A stretch of DNA of 64,000 bases from the NCBI RefSeq assembly GCF_010183535.1, contig NC_071329.1, positions 10,788,001 to 10,852,000 of the forward strand. Direction: 5' to 3'. The notes under the pieces are model-generated. The model did not search any database, was not told the origin of the DNA, and was given only the letters and a program-made list of their open reading frames with translations. A program made the translations under genes and the position numbers. Source of the DNA: Caenorhabditis remanei. Its lineage: Eukaryota > Nematoda > Chromadorea > Rhabditida > Rhabditidae. Within the stretch, counting starts at the first letter, position 1. Every line of letters begins with the position of its first letter. Below, piece after piece: positions 1 through 12,208 of the stretch.

Positions 1-194
1 GCCAAGAGAGTGGTTCTCGAGTAAATGTGCGATATGCCTCTGGAATTAAAATATATAGAAACGGGACTATGGAACAAAAACTAACTAGCCCATTTTGAAT
101 CTGGATTGATCTCATCTTGAAAGTATGCGTAAGAGAAGACCAGCATCCCTACACCAAATGCGATTAAGGAATTCTATAATAATAGATTATATGA

Positions 195-347
195 TCAGTT
201 TCTCTCGTTATCTTGAATCGACCGTACTTCTCTGAATGAAAGTTTTTTTCCACCTTTTGGCAATTGATTTTCCGTTATCTCTTTCCATTCAGCCTGCCCA
301 TCTTTTCCTCGGATCAGCACACGAAGTATTCGTGTCAGTCTCATTTC
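195..347 (-). CDS. Possible last exon of a minus-strand gene (unrecognised)
   Basis: On the minus strand a TTTCAG acceptor at about 348-353 is followed by an open frame of about 50 codons that ends at a stop at 195-197. The peptide is charged and non-repetitive (it contains RGKDGQAEWKEI and ends SIQDNERN), which is unusual for this otherwise low-complexity interval. No partner exon could be found upstream on the minus strand (350-1700), and no AATAAA lies close behind the stop. It may be a real terminal exon with distant partners, or chance. I do not recognise the family. Confidence 0.2.
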   Translation of the reverse strand, partial: EMRLTRILRVLIRGKDGQAEWKEITENQLPKGGKKLSFREVRSIQDNERN

Positions 348-606
348 CTGAAATTTACAAATATTACAGGTGCACAACGGCAATTGATTGAGTTATAAGT
401 CAAAATTTAAAAAACAGGAAACGAGTTTCATTAAAAAGTTCGAGAAACTCTGATAACTCACGGCCTGGCAATCGCGACTCGCGGTCGAACTTTTTGAACG
501 TTGAGTACTCAGTGTACGCAGCGAAATTGTCTGTAAATTTGCGTGGTATTGTCATTGGTGTTTGCAGAGTTGCGTACCGTATCCCGGGCAAAAATCATTT
601 TTTATC

Positions 607-1256
607 AGCCAAATGCGATTTTCTAGCAAAAGTTTCTCAAAAATACGATCAGTGGCTTTTGATTTCTTTTTTCTACGTTATTGATATTGACTTGTTACAT
701 CTTCTGGTAAACGTTTAGAAAGATGGTGTTTCGCGTTTTTGAGATATATTAGAAAATGTCACTGTTTCAGCCAAATTCGATGTTCTATTAAAAATTTCTC
801 AAAAAAACGATCGGTGGCTTTTGATTTCTTTTTTCTACAATAATGAGGATGACTTGTTCCATCTTCTGGTAAACGTTCAGAATGATGATGTTACTTGTTG
901 TTGAGCTACGTAAGAAAATGTCATTTTATCAGTCAATTTGCGATTTTCTGTCAAAAGTTTCTCAAAAATACGATCGGTGGCCTCCGATTTTTTTTTCTCA
1001 AAAGAATGAGAATGACTTGTTTCAACTTCTGTTAAACGTTCAGAAAGATGATGTTACTCGTTTTCGAGATACATGAAAAAATATCAATTTCTAAGCCAAC
1101 GGTAACTTATGTTCAAAAGTTTCTCAAAAATACGATCGGTGGGTTTCAATTTTTTTTTCTTAAAAGATTGAGAATTACCTGTTACAGTTTCCCTTAAACG
1201 TTCAGAAAGTTGATGTTACTCGTTTTTGAGATACATACAAATTTGTCATTTTTTCA
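607..1256. repeat. Tandem repeat, four degenerate ~162-bp units
   Basis: Units begin at about 607, 769, 931 and 1094, giving a period of 162-163 bp. Each carries AAAGTTTCTCAAAAATACG (or a variant), then CGGTGG, a T-run with TTTTTTCT, ACTTGTT, AAACGTTCAGAAAGATG and GAGATACAT-like words in the same order. Units differ by substitutions and small indels, so the array is not young. No coding role is visible. Confidence 0.85.
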
Positions 1257-4200
1257 CTCATTTTCAAGAAAGTTTTAGTCGTCTCTTTAAGGAGGGAAAA
1301 GAGTAAAAGCAGGTTTATATTCCGGTATCACCACTATATATTCATCGATCATTCCGAAATGTTTCCGACTAACGAGATTTTCATCTGGGCTTCTACAAAT
1401 CAAAATACTAGCCCTCTATAGCTAATTTCCTTATGTCGATTTTGTCGGCGGTGGAATGAATTGTTTGAAGTTCTACAGCAAAAAATTCATCTAAATAAGG
1501 GTATTCTTCATTATTTACGAAAAAAAACGAAGAAAATGAGGCAAAACACCTGAAATCGAAGATGCTTAATCTCGTAATGTATTAAATAATTGAAATGGCC
1601 GAGTTGGAGTTTTCTAGGCCATAGGTCTGTGCCGCCGCGCCGTGAACTAATTTGAAAAAAAAACAGCTAAATGGGAGATGAAAGTTCGCTCCATAGACAC
1701 GCGTCAGAGACACGATGCGCAGAGAAACAGGTTCCTGGAGTAATATGAAGTTAAAAGAATGATGATCTGGTTTAAATAAATACTGTGAATTCTCACTGTA
1801 TTGTCAATTCTATAATAAACAATGAGAACGAACAGAGAAAAGTTTAAACTTATCAAATCAAGAAGAACAACATGAAAATCCAAGTTCAACCTACCGTACT
1901 TCTGAAAATTGAGGACAATCTTCCAGCTCACATCTATACGCCTTGTAGTTATGAAGACAACGATAAAAAGTTAAATCTATCATTGCGTTTCATTTTCATT
2001 TTTTAATTGAAAAACGACCTTCCACAATCACTCTCACCATCCGATCTGTCCACTCCAGCTGTCTACATGTACCAAAAAAAGGGAGAAAGTGTCTCTTTCG
2101 CGCCAACATTTTCAAATGTATTTCATTCTTTTCCTTGTGTCAAAAGTTCGAAATTTGGTCAGTTCCTTTGGCTTCTTTTTAAACTTTCGAACTTTTTCAG
2201 AAACAGATTTGTGTATAGTGTTTTGTATTCATTTTTCCTAATATCGACTGGGGAAGAATTTCTAAAAATTCGATTCTCAATAATAGGTCATTCTTTTTTT
2301 AGAATTTCAACTTGCAGACATCAGCTACCGTACTCCTGCTTACCACAAACTTAATCTCTGATTTCACCCAAATATTTCAACTATGATTGTCAGTTTGGTT
2401 TCTTATTTGAAATGGTTCTTCCAACTTTTCTCCACTTTTTCTACTATACAGCTGTTTGGTATGCAACACATCCAGTTTCTTTCCTTCTTTTTGCTCTTGC
2501 TCTATCTCTCTACTTAGTGCAGAAATATAGCACTGAAGTCGTGGAGCAAGCCCCCGAGTGACCGCCCGTCTCCTTTTTTATTTCTCTGCGTTTCTCCATC
2601 ATCGTGTCACCACAACACCAAAACGAGATAGAGGAGAAAAGGAAGCGGGATGTAGTAGTAGATGTGAGAGCAAGAGAGATAGACTCTATTGTGTTTACTC
2701 TCGGCCATCTTTTTTCACTCTGCATTTTTAAGAATTCTTGTCCTTTCGGAATTATTTATTTTAAAAATGCATTTTTGGTGTGACTCTCGTCTGAGCAATC
2801 GAGAATACGTTGAGCTTCAAAGCCACTTGAACTGGAAATCGTTTGGTTCTATTAAAATTATTCCAGCTTTCTACCTGATATTCTTATTTTAATAATTAGA
2901 TAACATGATCAAACTTCTCTGTCAGAATGAGATAGTTCTTCATTTTCTAGATCTCCTAATTATTTTTGCCCCCTATTCCATCTTCTCATTAAAAACGCAA
3001 TTCCATATTTTCTCTCCCTTGTCATCTTCTCACATCTCCAACGCTCATTTATTTTTTCATCTCCATTCTAATAGCTCTTCTTTTTCTTTTTACTCCTGCT
3101 CGTTTTCTTTTTCTCCAATTCTCTCTAACTTTCTTTATCTCTCATTTCGATATATTTATGGATAAGAAGAAGGAGTTGTTTGTCGTTGATGGGTCGCCAA
3201 CAGCATCATCTTGTCCATTTTGTTGTCTTCCTTCAATTCTGTATATATCTATAATAAGAGAGGTTCAAAGTTTTTGACAGCCCTCTAGTCTGCTGAATTT
3301 GACTCTTTTTTTGCTTTGAATCGTATAGTCGTTTTGGTCAGGAAGCTGGAGAAGTGGAAGAGAAAAAAAGTGAGAAGGTATGTGGCAACGAGAAAAAAGT
3401 AAACGAAAAGTGGGCGTAACCAGTTTTATGACTTCGGAATCGCTTTCAGAAAAGTTTTTTTCATATTCTTAGAAGCGTCTGAATTCAAAGAAATTATCAG
3501 AATGTTATTCAGTGATCAGTTCAAAAGTTTCATCACTGGAAACAAGAATTCCTCATTAAGAAATGGATGAAGTCATACTGTCTGCAATTTGCAAAAATAT
3601 TCTCCAGTATTGAGTCTTATGTCTTGATAGTCAACATTAAATTTCCCTCACTTCAATTGAAACTTTAAACGAATTTTACATTTTTCATCCAACTATAATG
3701 AGGTACTTCAAGAGAGCAAAGAGTCAAATGGTTAATTGACTTTATATCCTTGGACAATTATGCACAAGTCTTCTCAAGTTCCTTCTTCATATTATTGTTC
3801 TCTCCTCCTTTTTCTTCTTTTTCTGAAGCTTTCATTCTCTTTTTATTATTCATGCGCAACGTGATGCGTAGAAATGTTTCAGATGAAAAGGGATGAAATT
3901 GAAGAGAAAATGAGAGATATAGACAAATGGAAGAAGATGAAAAACGTGCATTCGTAGTTGCTTCTACCCATTTTTTCCGGTCACTGTGTTTATGTGTCTC
4001 CCTCTTGTTTCCGCGTATTTTGACACCTTTTGTTAGAAATGTGGGAGGAGAAAAACGGAAAGGAAGAAGACATTTTTGTGTGTGTGGTCAAGCGAAATGG
4101 GCGCGCTCTTTGTCCATCTTTCACTCGTTTTTCTCGAGCTCACTGAGCTCTGAAAAACTTTTTTTATTCTTTTTTATTTTTAAAAGTTTGGTTGGAAAAT

Positions 4201-7200
4201 GATATATTCAGTTGTATTAAAAAGAGTCTCAACTCCGATCATAGGGGATCCAAATCTTGTAGAATTGAAACGGCGAAGTACTTCAGATACTTAAATCTGA
4301 TGTTTTGAAACCAAGATATGATTATCGTTCAGAAACTGTAATGAATTCCATTTGATCTAGTATCAAAGTCAACTTCTTGAATCAAAATTCGTTTTGTCAA
4401 TCAAAACATCCATACTTTCCTACTCTTCGTCTTCGTTGACTCCTTGACAATCTCATTGAAGACGAATTTGTAATGATGAATTGAGAGAAGAGTCTATTTG
4501 AATAATCCCCCCTATTCTCATTGCGTTGTGGTGGCTTTTCGCATGCAAATCATTGACTCAATTCACTCTTTGTGTTCGGCATTTTATTTCAATTTCGACC
4601 TCGATTTTTCGCGCATTTTCTCTTATAAGATCTCTCGAACTACTAAAAGTACAACTAGATTTAGGATTCAAAGCTCGAAGAGACGATTAGCTAAATTGTT
4701 GAGTAGATTTGGTTAAATCGCAGCTAATCGACGGATATTTAGCAGTGGACACATTCAGTGGTCAACTGGAACATTTTTTATTTCATGATCTCTTTTTCTT
4801 TGTTTTTACTCATTTATAACATAGTTATACTTCTTTTTTGAAAGTTTGTTAGAACAGGAAAGGAAGATTTCTAATTTCCAGGAGATCATTCAATTTCTCA
4901 TCAAATGATTCACTCGATGAAACCACCATTTCCGTTTCTACATCTCATGATATTCCATTCGGAAATTCAAATTTATTTTCTTTATTTTGATTACGTTCGA
5001 TTATGAATGTGTTGAATAAGTAGGTCCCATTGTGATCGAGGAGAGAAGAGACTGAAGGAAAGCATAAAAAGATGGAAAGTGCTCGTAAAATTGGCTCAAT
5101 TCTTTGTTCCTCTATTCGCTTCTTCCTCCATTTTGACCCTCTTCAAAAACGTATTTTCGTTGTTTCAGTGTCAATCTTAACGCTATTTCTATTCTTTTTA
5201 AAACCCATTTATGTGGAGACTTCATTCATAAACAAGCATATGTTTATGCTCTCCAGTGAGCTCACAAAGTGTCTAATTCATTTATAATCCCTTCCACCAC
5301 TTTCGCCCGAACACATGGCACTGAGAAATGAGTGAGAGAAGAAAAATGAGAGAAATGTAAAAAAAAGTATATATTTTTCTCCTCGGTCACCTAGACCTAA
5401 TCTTGTGACGTATCCTTCACTAGACCCACGTGTTTAATGAGAAAGGCTTCATATCATTTCAATGTATCTTGAACTCCTTCTTTTCTTTTTTTCAGTTTTT
5501 GAAAATTTAAGATCAATGGAAAATATATTTTCACCTCCTCAGTAGAATAAAAACCTAATGAAATTCAAATTGCGAAGTTGAATAATGTGTTTGTTGTACT
5601 CAAGGACAAATGAACATTTCTTCCGATTGACATGTGGATCTCATTACGTTCATTTCATTGTTTTTTGTTAACTAGAAAGTGCAGAAACAACAATTTATTG
5701 TTGTCTACCATAAGTCTTTTACACTTTTCACTTCAATTTTTCGTATCTTGGATTCCAAATCCTGCTCAATTATTCTTGAATTACTGGTAGGTCATTATTC
5801 AAATTTCCAAACGACAATCGTCTTCTTTTCGTTTCAAATAACTCTTTTCTTTGGAAATTTCATTTCGAACTCTGTGGCCCAAAATGTACTTTTAGTACAC
5901 ATTTGACATGCAAGCATTCGTGGTTTTCCGGTTTAGTAAAACACTCAATCATCCCTTTTTTGTTCATCTTTATCCTCTTTTTCTCTTTTTTTTCTCTTTT
6001 TTTGGTTCAGGAGACACTTACTTGATTGAGTGACTGCCTTCATTCTTCTCTTCCTTTTGTTCTTGTTCCCGAATGCTCCAAATTCTTTATCGAATCGAAT
6101 CGAAGATGTACTTCCGGAAAGGAAAATCATTTCGGCTATTTGAGAAAAAGAACCTATATTATCAGAACTCTTTGCTTACCCGATTGAACCATCGCAACTA
6201 AATAGTAAAGCAAGCTGCTGCCTCAATCCATCCGTTCATTTACCCGCTTGCTTTTGCTTTTTTTGCCTCTTCACTCGTTCCACCTCTATTCTACCTGCGT
6301 CTCTCTGCCTTTTTTGATCACAAAGACTTGGAATATCTGCGTCTCTCTTATCCTAAAGAGTCTCTAATCTTAGTACCTTTGCTGCCCTTCTCTTTCGTCT
6401 CTGTTCAAACGGTCACTCTTGAGATAGGAACATGTCGGGACACCCCTGTCCGAAAATGGTGTGCGTTCAGTTTTTCGGTTCCGTTTCAAAGAGCAAACCA
6501 CTTGAGATTATTTCTTTTTATTTTCTGTTTTACAAACAATAATGATTAAATTTTGAAGCGATATAGGTTGAGATTCCATCTACATTTCTGATGGAAACTG
6601 TATTCTGGAATGAAGGATCTTTTGATCTTTGAGAATGATTATGATCTTTCAACAAAACAGTATGAACATGAAACAGTCAGCTTTAAACAAAGAGTAACTA
6701 CTAATCATTCAATTCAAGCTTCTTTCTTTTCTTCCGAATAATAGGTATCAATTAATGAGCGGCATACAAACGTTCTCCTCACATGGGTTGACAGTGTAAA
6801 CACGTCTACACATGACTGACTAAATTGTCACCGACGTCGTCATCCTAACCATTCTTTTTCAATGAATCCACTTTTTCTATATATGAAAACTGTCATCTTG
6901 CGGTTGTATGTATGTACTATTCGTATTACAAACACATGTGCACACACCTATGACTGGGTTTCTTTATTGACACCATCCTTTTCATATCTATACATTTTTC
7001 ACCTTCAATTTTTAGTTAATTTTGAAGAGAAAAGACTTGAAGCTAATTTTCAGCAAACAGCAGTTGTTTTTCAGTGCCTTCTACTTATAAGCTTGATTCT
7101 GGTAATGGAATGAATTGGATTGAATTGTTCAAACAGAAAACATGGTTAGAAGTTACTTCAGAAGTCAACAGAACTGACTTCAAATATAACTTTTAGTTTT

Positions 7201-7919
7201 GTTTGTAATCTCCTTCACTCTACTTCTTTCTCCATATAAATTCATCGTACTAACCCAATCTAGAATAACTTTTGAAAGGTATTCCGCTAGTGTTCACGCT
7301 TGTCAAAAACGTGTCCGTTGCCAATAAATATCTCTTCTTTCACTCTCTCTCTTATTCTTCCCTTTTTCCTCTTCTCTTCTCAATAATTTTCTTTCCGGTG
7401 TTTTTTTTTTCACCCACCTCTATCTCTCTCTCTTTTTTGGGTGTAAGAACATCGGTTCTGCTTATTTAGCAAGAATAAACTGAATGAATTCAAATCGTAC
7501 AGGATTGATTTGGCCACATTTTATTTGAAAAAAGTAACAAAAACAACCACTTTAGGACCAGTTTTCCAAGAGATGAAAAGGAATTGAGAGTACTTCTCTC
7601 CTTCCTTTTTCATTTTGATTTTGTCTTCTTGCCAATTATTATTTGTCACTTTGAATCTGCATCAAAATGTTCATATTTCATCTGTCTCTGTCTCTACGAG
7701 AAGGTCAAAATTGGTGTTACAAATTAATTTTATTTTCAGTTTTTTATCTAAATAACTCGTATTGAATTGCTTCTTTTGGGCATTCCAATTTCTGAAAATG
7801 CAGATCTTCCATTAGAATGTTTCGAGTCTTCTGATATTCTTTAAAATTCAATCTTCTTATAACTTTCATCGTTATTTTTTGTCCTCACAAAAATTATAAT
7901 TATTTTTTCCAGGGTAACG

Positions 7920-10881
7920 ATGCCATCATCATTTATTCGAAAACACGTTCGTGGTCTTCTTAGGAATAAGTTTGGGCCATCAACAAGTTTGGATAATGAG
8001 AATCAGGTAGATCGAATTGAACAAACGTTTCATTTTGTTTAATATCTTCTTTTCTATTTTCTTCTCCTTTTTCCCTTCTTCTTTTCCTTCTTTTCCTTCT
8101 TTCTCTTTCACTGGAAGAAGATAAATGAAGAGATAAATTGATGAATAGACCCATTGCAAACGGCATCTTGGAGGGGCTGGTCAGTCACCGAAACTAATGA
8201 TAACAGAGTCATTAAATGGCGGAATTGGCTTTTGAAAAGAGATGAGAAGGAAAAGAAAATAGAAGAATTGGTTTGGTCACATGGAGAAAATAATTAGAGA
8301 AAGGAGATGACGATTGAAACTTTTTAGTTAGAGACACATTCCTAAAAAAAAACATTGAGATGAGATGGAATCCGAGAGAAACATTACTCATTTAAATTTT
8401 TTTAAATTTTTCAGGATGAACCAACAACGCCACGTGGAGATAACAACTCAGAACTTCAACACTTTCTGGGTGGAATCGATCTTCGAAGACATGAATTTCC
8501 AGAAGTTTATTCTGGAAAAACTGGTCTAGATCTACCTGCAATTCAGCTGGAAACTCTCGATTCAGAAGTATTCGGATCGTATACAGGTCCAGAAGGAGGG
8601 CTCACAGAAGTCGGTGAAGTAAGACAGGGACATCAAATGGCTCGAATGGCAAATATCGATGATGAAATGTCCTTATCAATTGATGGAACAACAGATGAAG
8701 AAGCTGAAGATGAAGAAGATTTAGATGCTCCAATTTCGATGAACTTAAAGAAAAGTTCGAGACATTCTTTACTCCTTGGATCATGTTCTTCAATTCTCGG
8801 TCCAAATGGAGAACATCATGATTTCAGTGCAGGTCGTCCATCAGCTGATGATTATGATTGGAGTGCATTTGACGAACAAGGAGCATTTGGAATGAGTGTT
8901 TCATTGTATGAAAAGAATCCAATAAGTGGAATTAACGCTGGTGAACCAATTGCTGACGTTTGGGGAGTTGTTGGAAGAAATAATAATGGAGTTCTGGCAT
9001 TGGCTGATGGTGTTAACTGGGGAGAAGGTGCAAGACTGGCAGCAAGATGTGCGATTAGAGGAGCGATTGATCATATGAACACAAGAGTTATCAAAGATTC
9101 ATTATCTGATACCACAGAAGTATTTCATGAAATGCTCGCTGCATTCCATTCAGCTCATTCTCTAATTCTTCAAGAAGGAGGAATGCTCACAACACTCTGT
9201 CTGGCTCTTGTGGCTCCAGTTAAACGTGGAAATGGATGGGCTCTATGTGTATGTAATGTTGGAGATTCACTCTGTTTTGTCTATAATCGTCATTACGGTG
9301 TACGAGAAGTGACACTTGGAAGTCATGATATAGATCAAATGAGAGATATGAGAGATGCTGGAGGAGCACTTGGACCTGTTGATGGACGCAATCCACAGCT
9401 TCATAATTTGACATGTTCAATGACTTTTGTAGAAGAAGGAGACGTTGTATTCATCACTTCTGATGGTGTTTCCGACAATTTCGATCCTGTCGTTGGCAAA
9501 TTCTGTGTCATTAAGAAAACTGAGCATGAAAACAAAGAAAATTCACATCTTCCTCCAAGAGACGATCGAACAATTGACGTCGCTACACGTGGAGGAGAGA
9601 AAAATTCAGAATATGCCAGAAACCGCCCGTGTGCAGCTTCTCTCCCGTGTGTAGATGCTGCTAAACGGCACGAGTTAATGTTGGTTCGAATGAGAGATGT
9701 GATTGGAAATGGATTCGGAAACGAAACTCCGAGAGGGCCTGCATCTGAATATCAATATCCACCAGTTACTGCATCAACACTTTGTCATCGTTTGATTCAT
9801 TTTGCCACCCAACTTTCAACGTAAGGTTCTTTTAGAATTAAAGATCCTAAATGCAATGAATTTCAATGAATCAATATAAAAAACAAATTTTCAGAGCAAA
9901 ACGCCGTGTATTGGAGAATCCTGAGTTGTACAAACGAGAAAGGATGACAAAAGCAGAACAAAGAACAAGGTTAGTTCTTGGCTTTGATCTGAATAGAATA
10001 CATGAAGATCCTGGAAGCTTCCAAATTGTTTGTTTTCAGGCGGAAAATGGTTCGAGAGAAAATTGCTGATATGCCCGGAAAACTAGATCATGCATCAGTA
10101 GTTGCCTATCATGTGTCTCGTCGAGGATCGGAGAAGGAACCATCAACACCTCCAGCAGGTCTTCAACAGTCTCAAACTGACAAATCTCAATTGATATCTT
10201 CCACATCAATTAGCTCGTCAGAAGCAATGGATACGGAACCAACAATTGCATTAAAACTTGAGAAAACATTTGCTCGTGTTGCATCTGCTCAATGTGTGGA
10301 ACATCTCGTAGAAGAGTCACGAGGAACTGAAATAGTTGAAGTGGAAATTCAAGAACCACTTCCGCCTCCGTCTCCAATGAAATATAAACCAGAGCAGCTT
10401 ATTCTTCATGATTTAGTTGATAAACCAGTCAAAGAGAAGAATAATAACACTCCAATTGCTAGAAACGAACTGGAAAATCGACCAGTTAGCCCTTATGAAC
10501 AACTTCCAGTTAGTTTCAGATTTTATTCAGAATAATGTATGTTTATTAATTTCAGATAAGTTCCCGAGATGCTGGTAAACGCAGAAAGAAGCATGGAAGA
10601 GGGTCAATTGGTCGGCACACTTTAGGCGTTGATGTCCAGTGGCTCAAAAAACTTGTAACGAAAAAAGAAGAACAAAAAACTACAGATGATATTAGGTTTG
10701 TATTATTATTACTTTGCTGAAATATATTTTTATATTCAGAGGTGATGTAAGTCTGAGTTCTGCAAACACGGATCGTACAACTCTCCGTCAACGTATCAGA
10801 AGCATGTTGGGTTCGAATCGGACACTTTCCAACACTGAACAATCTACTGTGAAAATCTCAATGAAAGCAACTAATGTCTAA
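7920..10881 (+). CDS. Divergent PP2C-like (PPM-type) protein, CG9801-like
   Basis: Exons 7920-8006, 8415-9820, 9895-9969, 10040-10508, 10556-10695 and 10740-10881 join in frame to a 772-residue protein. The ATG follows a TTTTTTCCAG acceptor (AG at 7911-7912), suiting SL trans-splicing. Residues about 180-400 resemble the PP2C fold: a beta-strand ending in ALADG, then GMLTTLCLA in place of the usual GGTTA, VGDSLCFV, and ITSDGVSDNFDP in place of SDGLWD. The classical DGHGG is replaced by DGVNWG, so metal binding or catalysis may be altered. From memory the closest described relative is the insect 'PP2C-like domain protein CG9801'. The acidic N-terminus and the long Ser/Glu-rich C-terminal half (about 500-772) look disordered. 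AATAAA occurs at 10893 and 11140. Intact; the function is unknown and could be a pseudophosphatase. Confidence 0.9.
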
Positions 10882-11609
10882 TTACTTTTTACAATAAAAT
10901 GTACAACACAAACCCATGAAACTCTGAGATTATGATATCCCGATGAATTGTAATGACGTTTCTCTTATTTTTACCCGATCTTTCTCAACGCTGATATTAT
11001 TATAGGAATTGAAATTACAATTATTGCCAAAACTGTCCTTTCTTTCTTATTTTGAATGTATTTTCCATTATTTTTCGCTTACGAGTGAACTCTTTGAATT
11101 ATGTTTTCTTTCTATTTCTGTGTCTCTGTTTCGTTGTCTAATAAAGATTTAAATGATTAACCATGTTGCAACAGCATATTCTCGAATTTTAGAATTTCAC
11201 TGCAGTTAACGTTTTATACATAGAACCATTTGAAAGTTGAACGGCTACCCATTGCAAAAAAGTTTCAAAAAAGAGACAATCCGATATGGACATTTTTTTC
11301 AATCATTTTATTTAGATTTGTTCATCTTTATCACCCTATTCCGCCAGCTAACTGGTTGAAAGTACTGAATTGTGTGGGAATACGAGGCAGACACAGTTGA
11401 AACAAGTGCCACCGTAGTCCTTTTCGTGGCGAGACCTCGCACCCAACCACTGTCGCTTTTTAGGCCCAAGTATGTTTTCGTACAATTTTCAATTTTTTGG
11501 TCGAATTTCGTGAAAAGAATAGTTTTTCGTTAAACTTGTTATCATATATTTTATTTATTCAACCTCTTTAAAATGAATTGATTGAAAATTTTCATGTTTT
11601 CAGGTAATC
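10882..11609 (+). promoter_or_regulatory. 3' UTR of the PP2C-like gene and rpl-22 promoter
   Basis: Poly(A) signals for the upstream gene occur at 10893-10898 and 11140-11145. The remaining ~450 bp lead into rpl-22. They include a GC-rich block at about 11400-11460 with the 14-mer TTTTCGTGGCGAGA (11421-11434), which recurs upstream of smc-5. T-rich runs follow, then a TTTTCAG splice or trans-splice acceptor a few bases before the rpl-22 ATG. No additional gene is seen. Confidence 0.6.
11421..11434 (+). promoter_or_regulatory. TTTTCGTGGCGAGA box upstream of rpl-22
   Basis: This 14-mer is identical to one at 16814-16827 upstream of smc-5, on the same strand relative to both genes. It lies about 180 bp before the rpl-22 ATG. 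It could be a shared promoter word or part of a dispersed repeat; the sequence alone does not decide. Confidence 0.35.
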
Positions 11610-12164
11610 ATGGTCGCAAAGCCACACGCCAAGTCTACCAAGAAGACTCTTCGCAAGAAGAAGGTGCATCTCAAGTTCAACGTTGAGTGCAAAAACCCAG
11701 TCGAGGACGGTATTCTCAGAATCGAGGATCTTGTAAGTTTAGGCTTTTGTAACTACTCAGCCTAATCTAGTCGATAGAGCTTCCCGTCTCTATCGCAATG
11801 ACCAGGCTTAGGGTATTTTTGGCCCCTAGTAAGTCCTGGTTCTTTTCAGGAAGCTTTCTTCAACGAGAAGATCAAGGTCAACGGTAAGACCGGACATTTG
11901 GCCGCCAACAGCGTCAAGGTTGAGGCCGGAAAATCCAAAGTTTCCGTCATCTCGGAGATTCCATTCTCGAAGAGGTTTGTGAATTTGATAGGCTTCAAAT
12001 GTTCATTTTACAATTTCAGATACCTCAAGTACCTCACCAAGAAGTACCTCAAGAGAAACTCCCTCCGTGACTGGCTCCGTGTGGTTGCTATCAACAAGAA
12101 CACCTACGAGGTCAGATACTTCCACATCAACGACGGAGAGGACGCTGGAAGCGACCACGAGTAA
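11610..12164 (+). CDS. rpl-22: 60S ribosomal protein L22 (eL22)
   Basis: Exons 11610-11732, 11850-11974 and 12020-12164 give 130 residues, the normal length for eL22. The protein has a basic N-terminus ([13 protein letters not shown]), the conserved [19 protein letters not shown] segment, YEVRYFHIN, and an acidic tail ending in GSDHE. It is part of the large ribosomal subunit and binds rRNA. Codon use is strongly biased (AAG, CTC, GTC, GGA), as expected for a highly expressed worm gene and unlike its neighbours. The start lies just after a TTTTCAG acceptor. AATAAA at 12178-12183 ends it almost on top of the converging phosphatase gene. Intron 1 is unusually structured and has its own entry. 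Confidence 0.98.
11733..11849 (+). promoter_or_regulatory. rpl-22 intron 1: three consecutive RNA hairpins
   Basis: The 117-nt intron can fold almost completely. Hairpin 1 pairs 739-745 with 759-765 (TTAGGCT/AGCCTAA). Hairpin 2 pairs 772-779 with 788-795 (CGATAGAG/CTCTATCG, 8 bp perfect, 8-nt loop). Hairpin 3 pairs 801-806 with 835-840 (ACCAGG/CCTGGT), continues 807-810 with 830-833 and closes with GGG/CCC (positions are 11,000 plus the number given). Such structure is uncommon in a short worm intron. It may be an autoregulatory element bound by L22, or an intron-encoded small RNA. I see no clear C/D or H/ACA box pair. Confidence 0.6.
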
Positions 12165-12177
12165 ACTTTGTTGTTGA

Positions 12178-12208
12178 AATAAATTGTTGGTTCAATTTCG
12201 CGTTTATT
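12178..12208. terminator. Overlapping convergent poly(A) signals
   Basis: AATAAA for rpl-22 lies at 12178-12183 (+). AATAAA for the converging phosphatase gene lies at 12208-12203 (-), overlapping that gene's stop codon. The two stop codons are only 42 bp apart, so the cleaved 3' ends must nearly meet or overlap. Confidence 0.75.

Larger units (their letters stand above)
1..7919. other. Long non-coding interval
   Basis: About 7.9 kb without a convincing gene. It is AT-rich with long T/C-rich runs. Many short open frames occur, but they are low-complexity Phe/Ser/Leu translations without consistent splice sites. It holds the tandem repeat at 607-1256 and a dispersed-repeat-like patch around 1600-1650 (GGCCGAGTT and TAGGCC words). 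Several CTGCGT-type promoter-like words occur (near 2585, 6296 and 6339). It probably includes the upstream region of the PP2C-like gene that starts at 7920; an unseen non-coding or short 5' exon cannot be excluded. Confidence 0.6.

Noticed and set aside
2007..2354. 115-codon open frame
   Set aside because: Phe/Ser-rich composition follows the T/C-rich DNA; no partner exons or motifs. Similar frames throughout 1-7900 were dismissed for the same reason.
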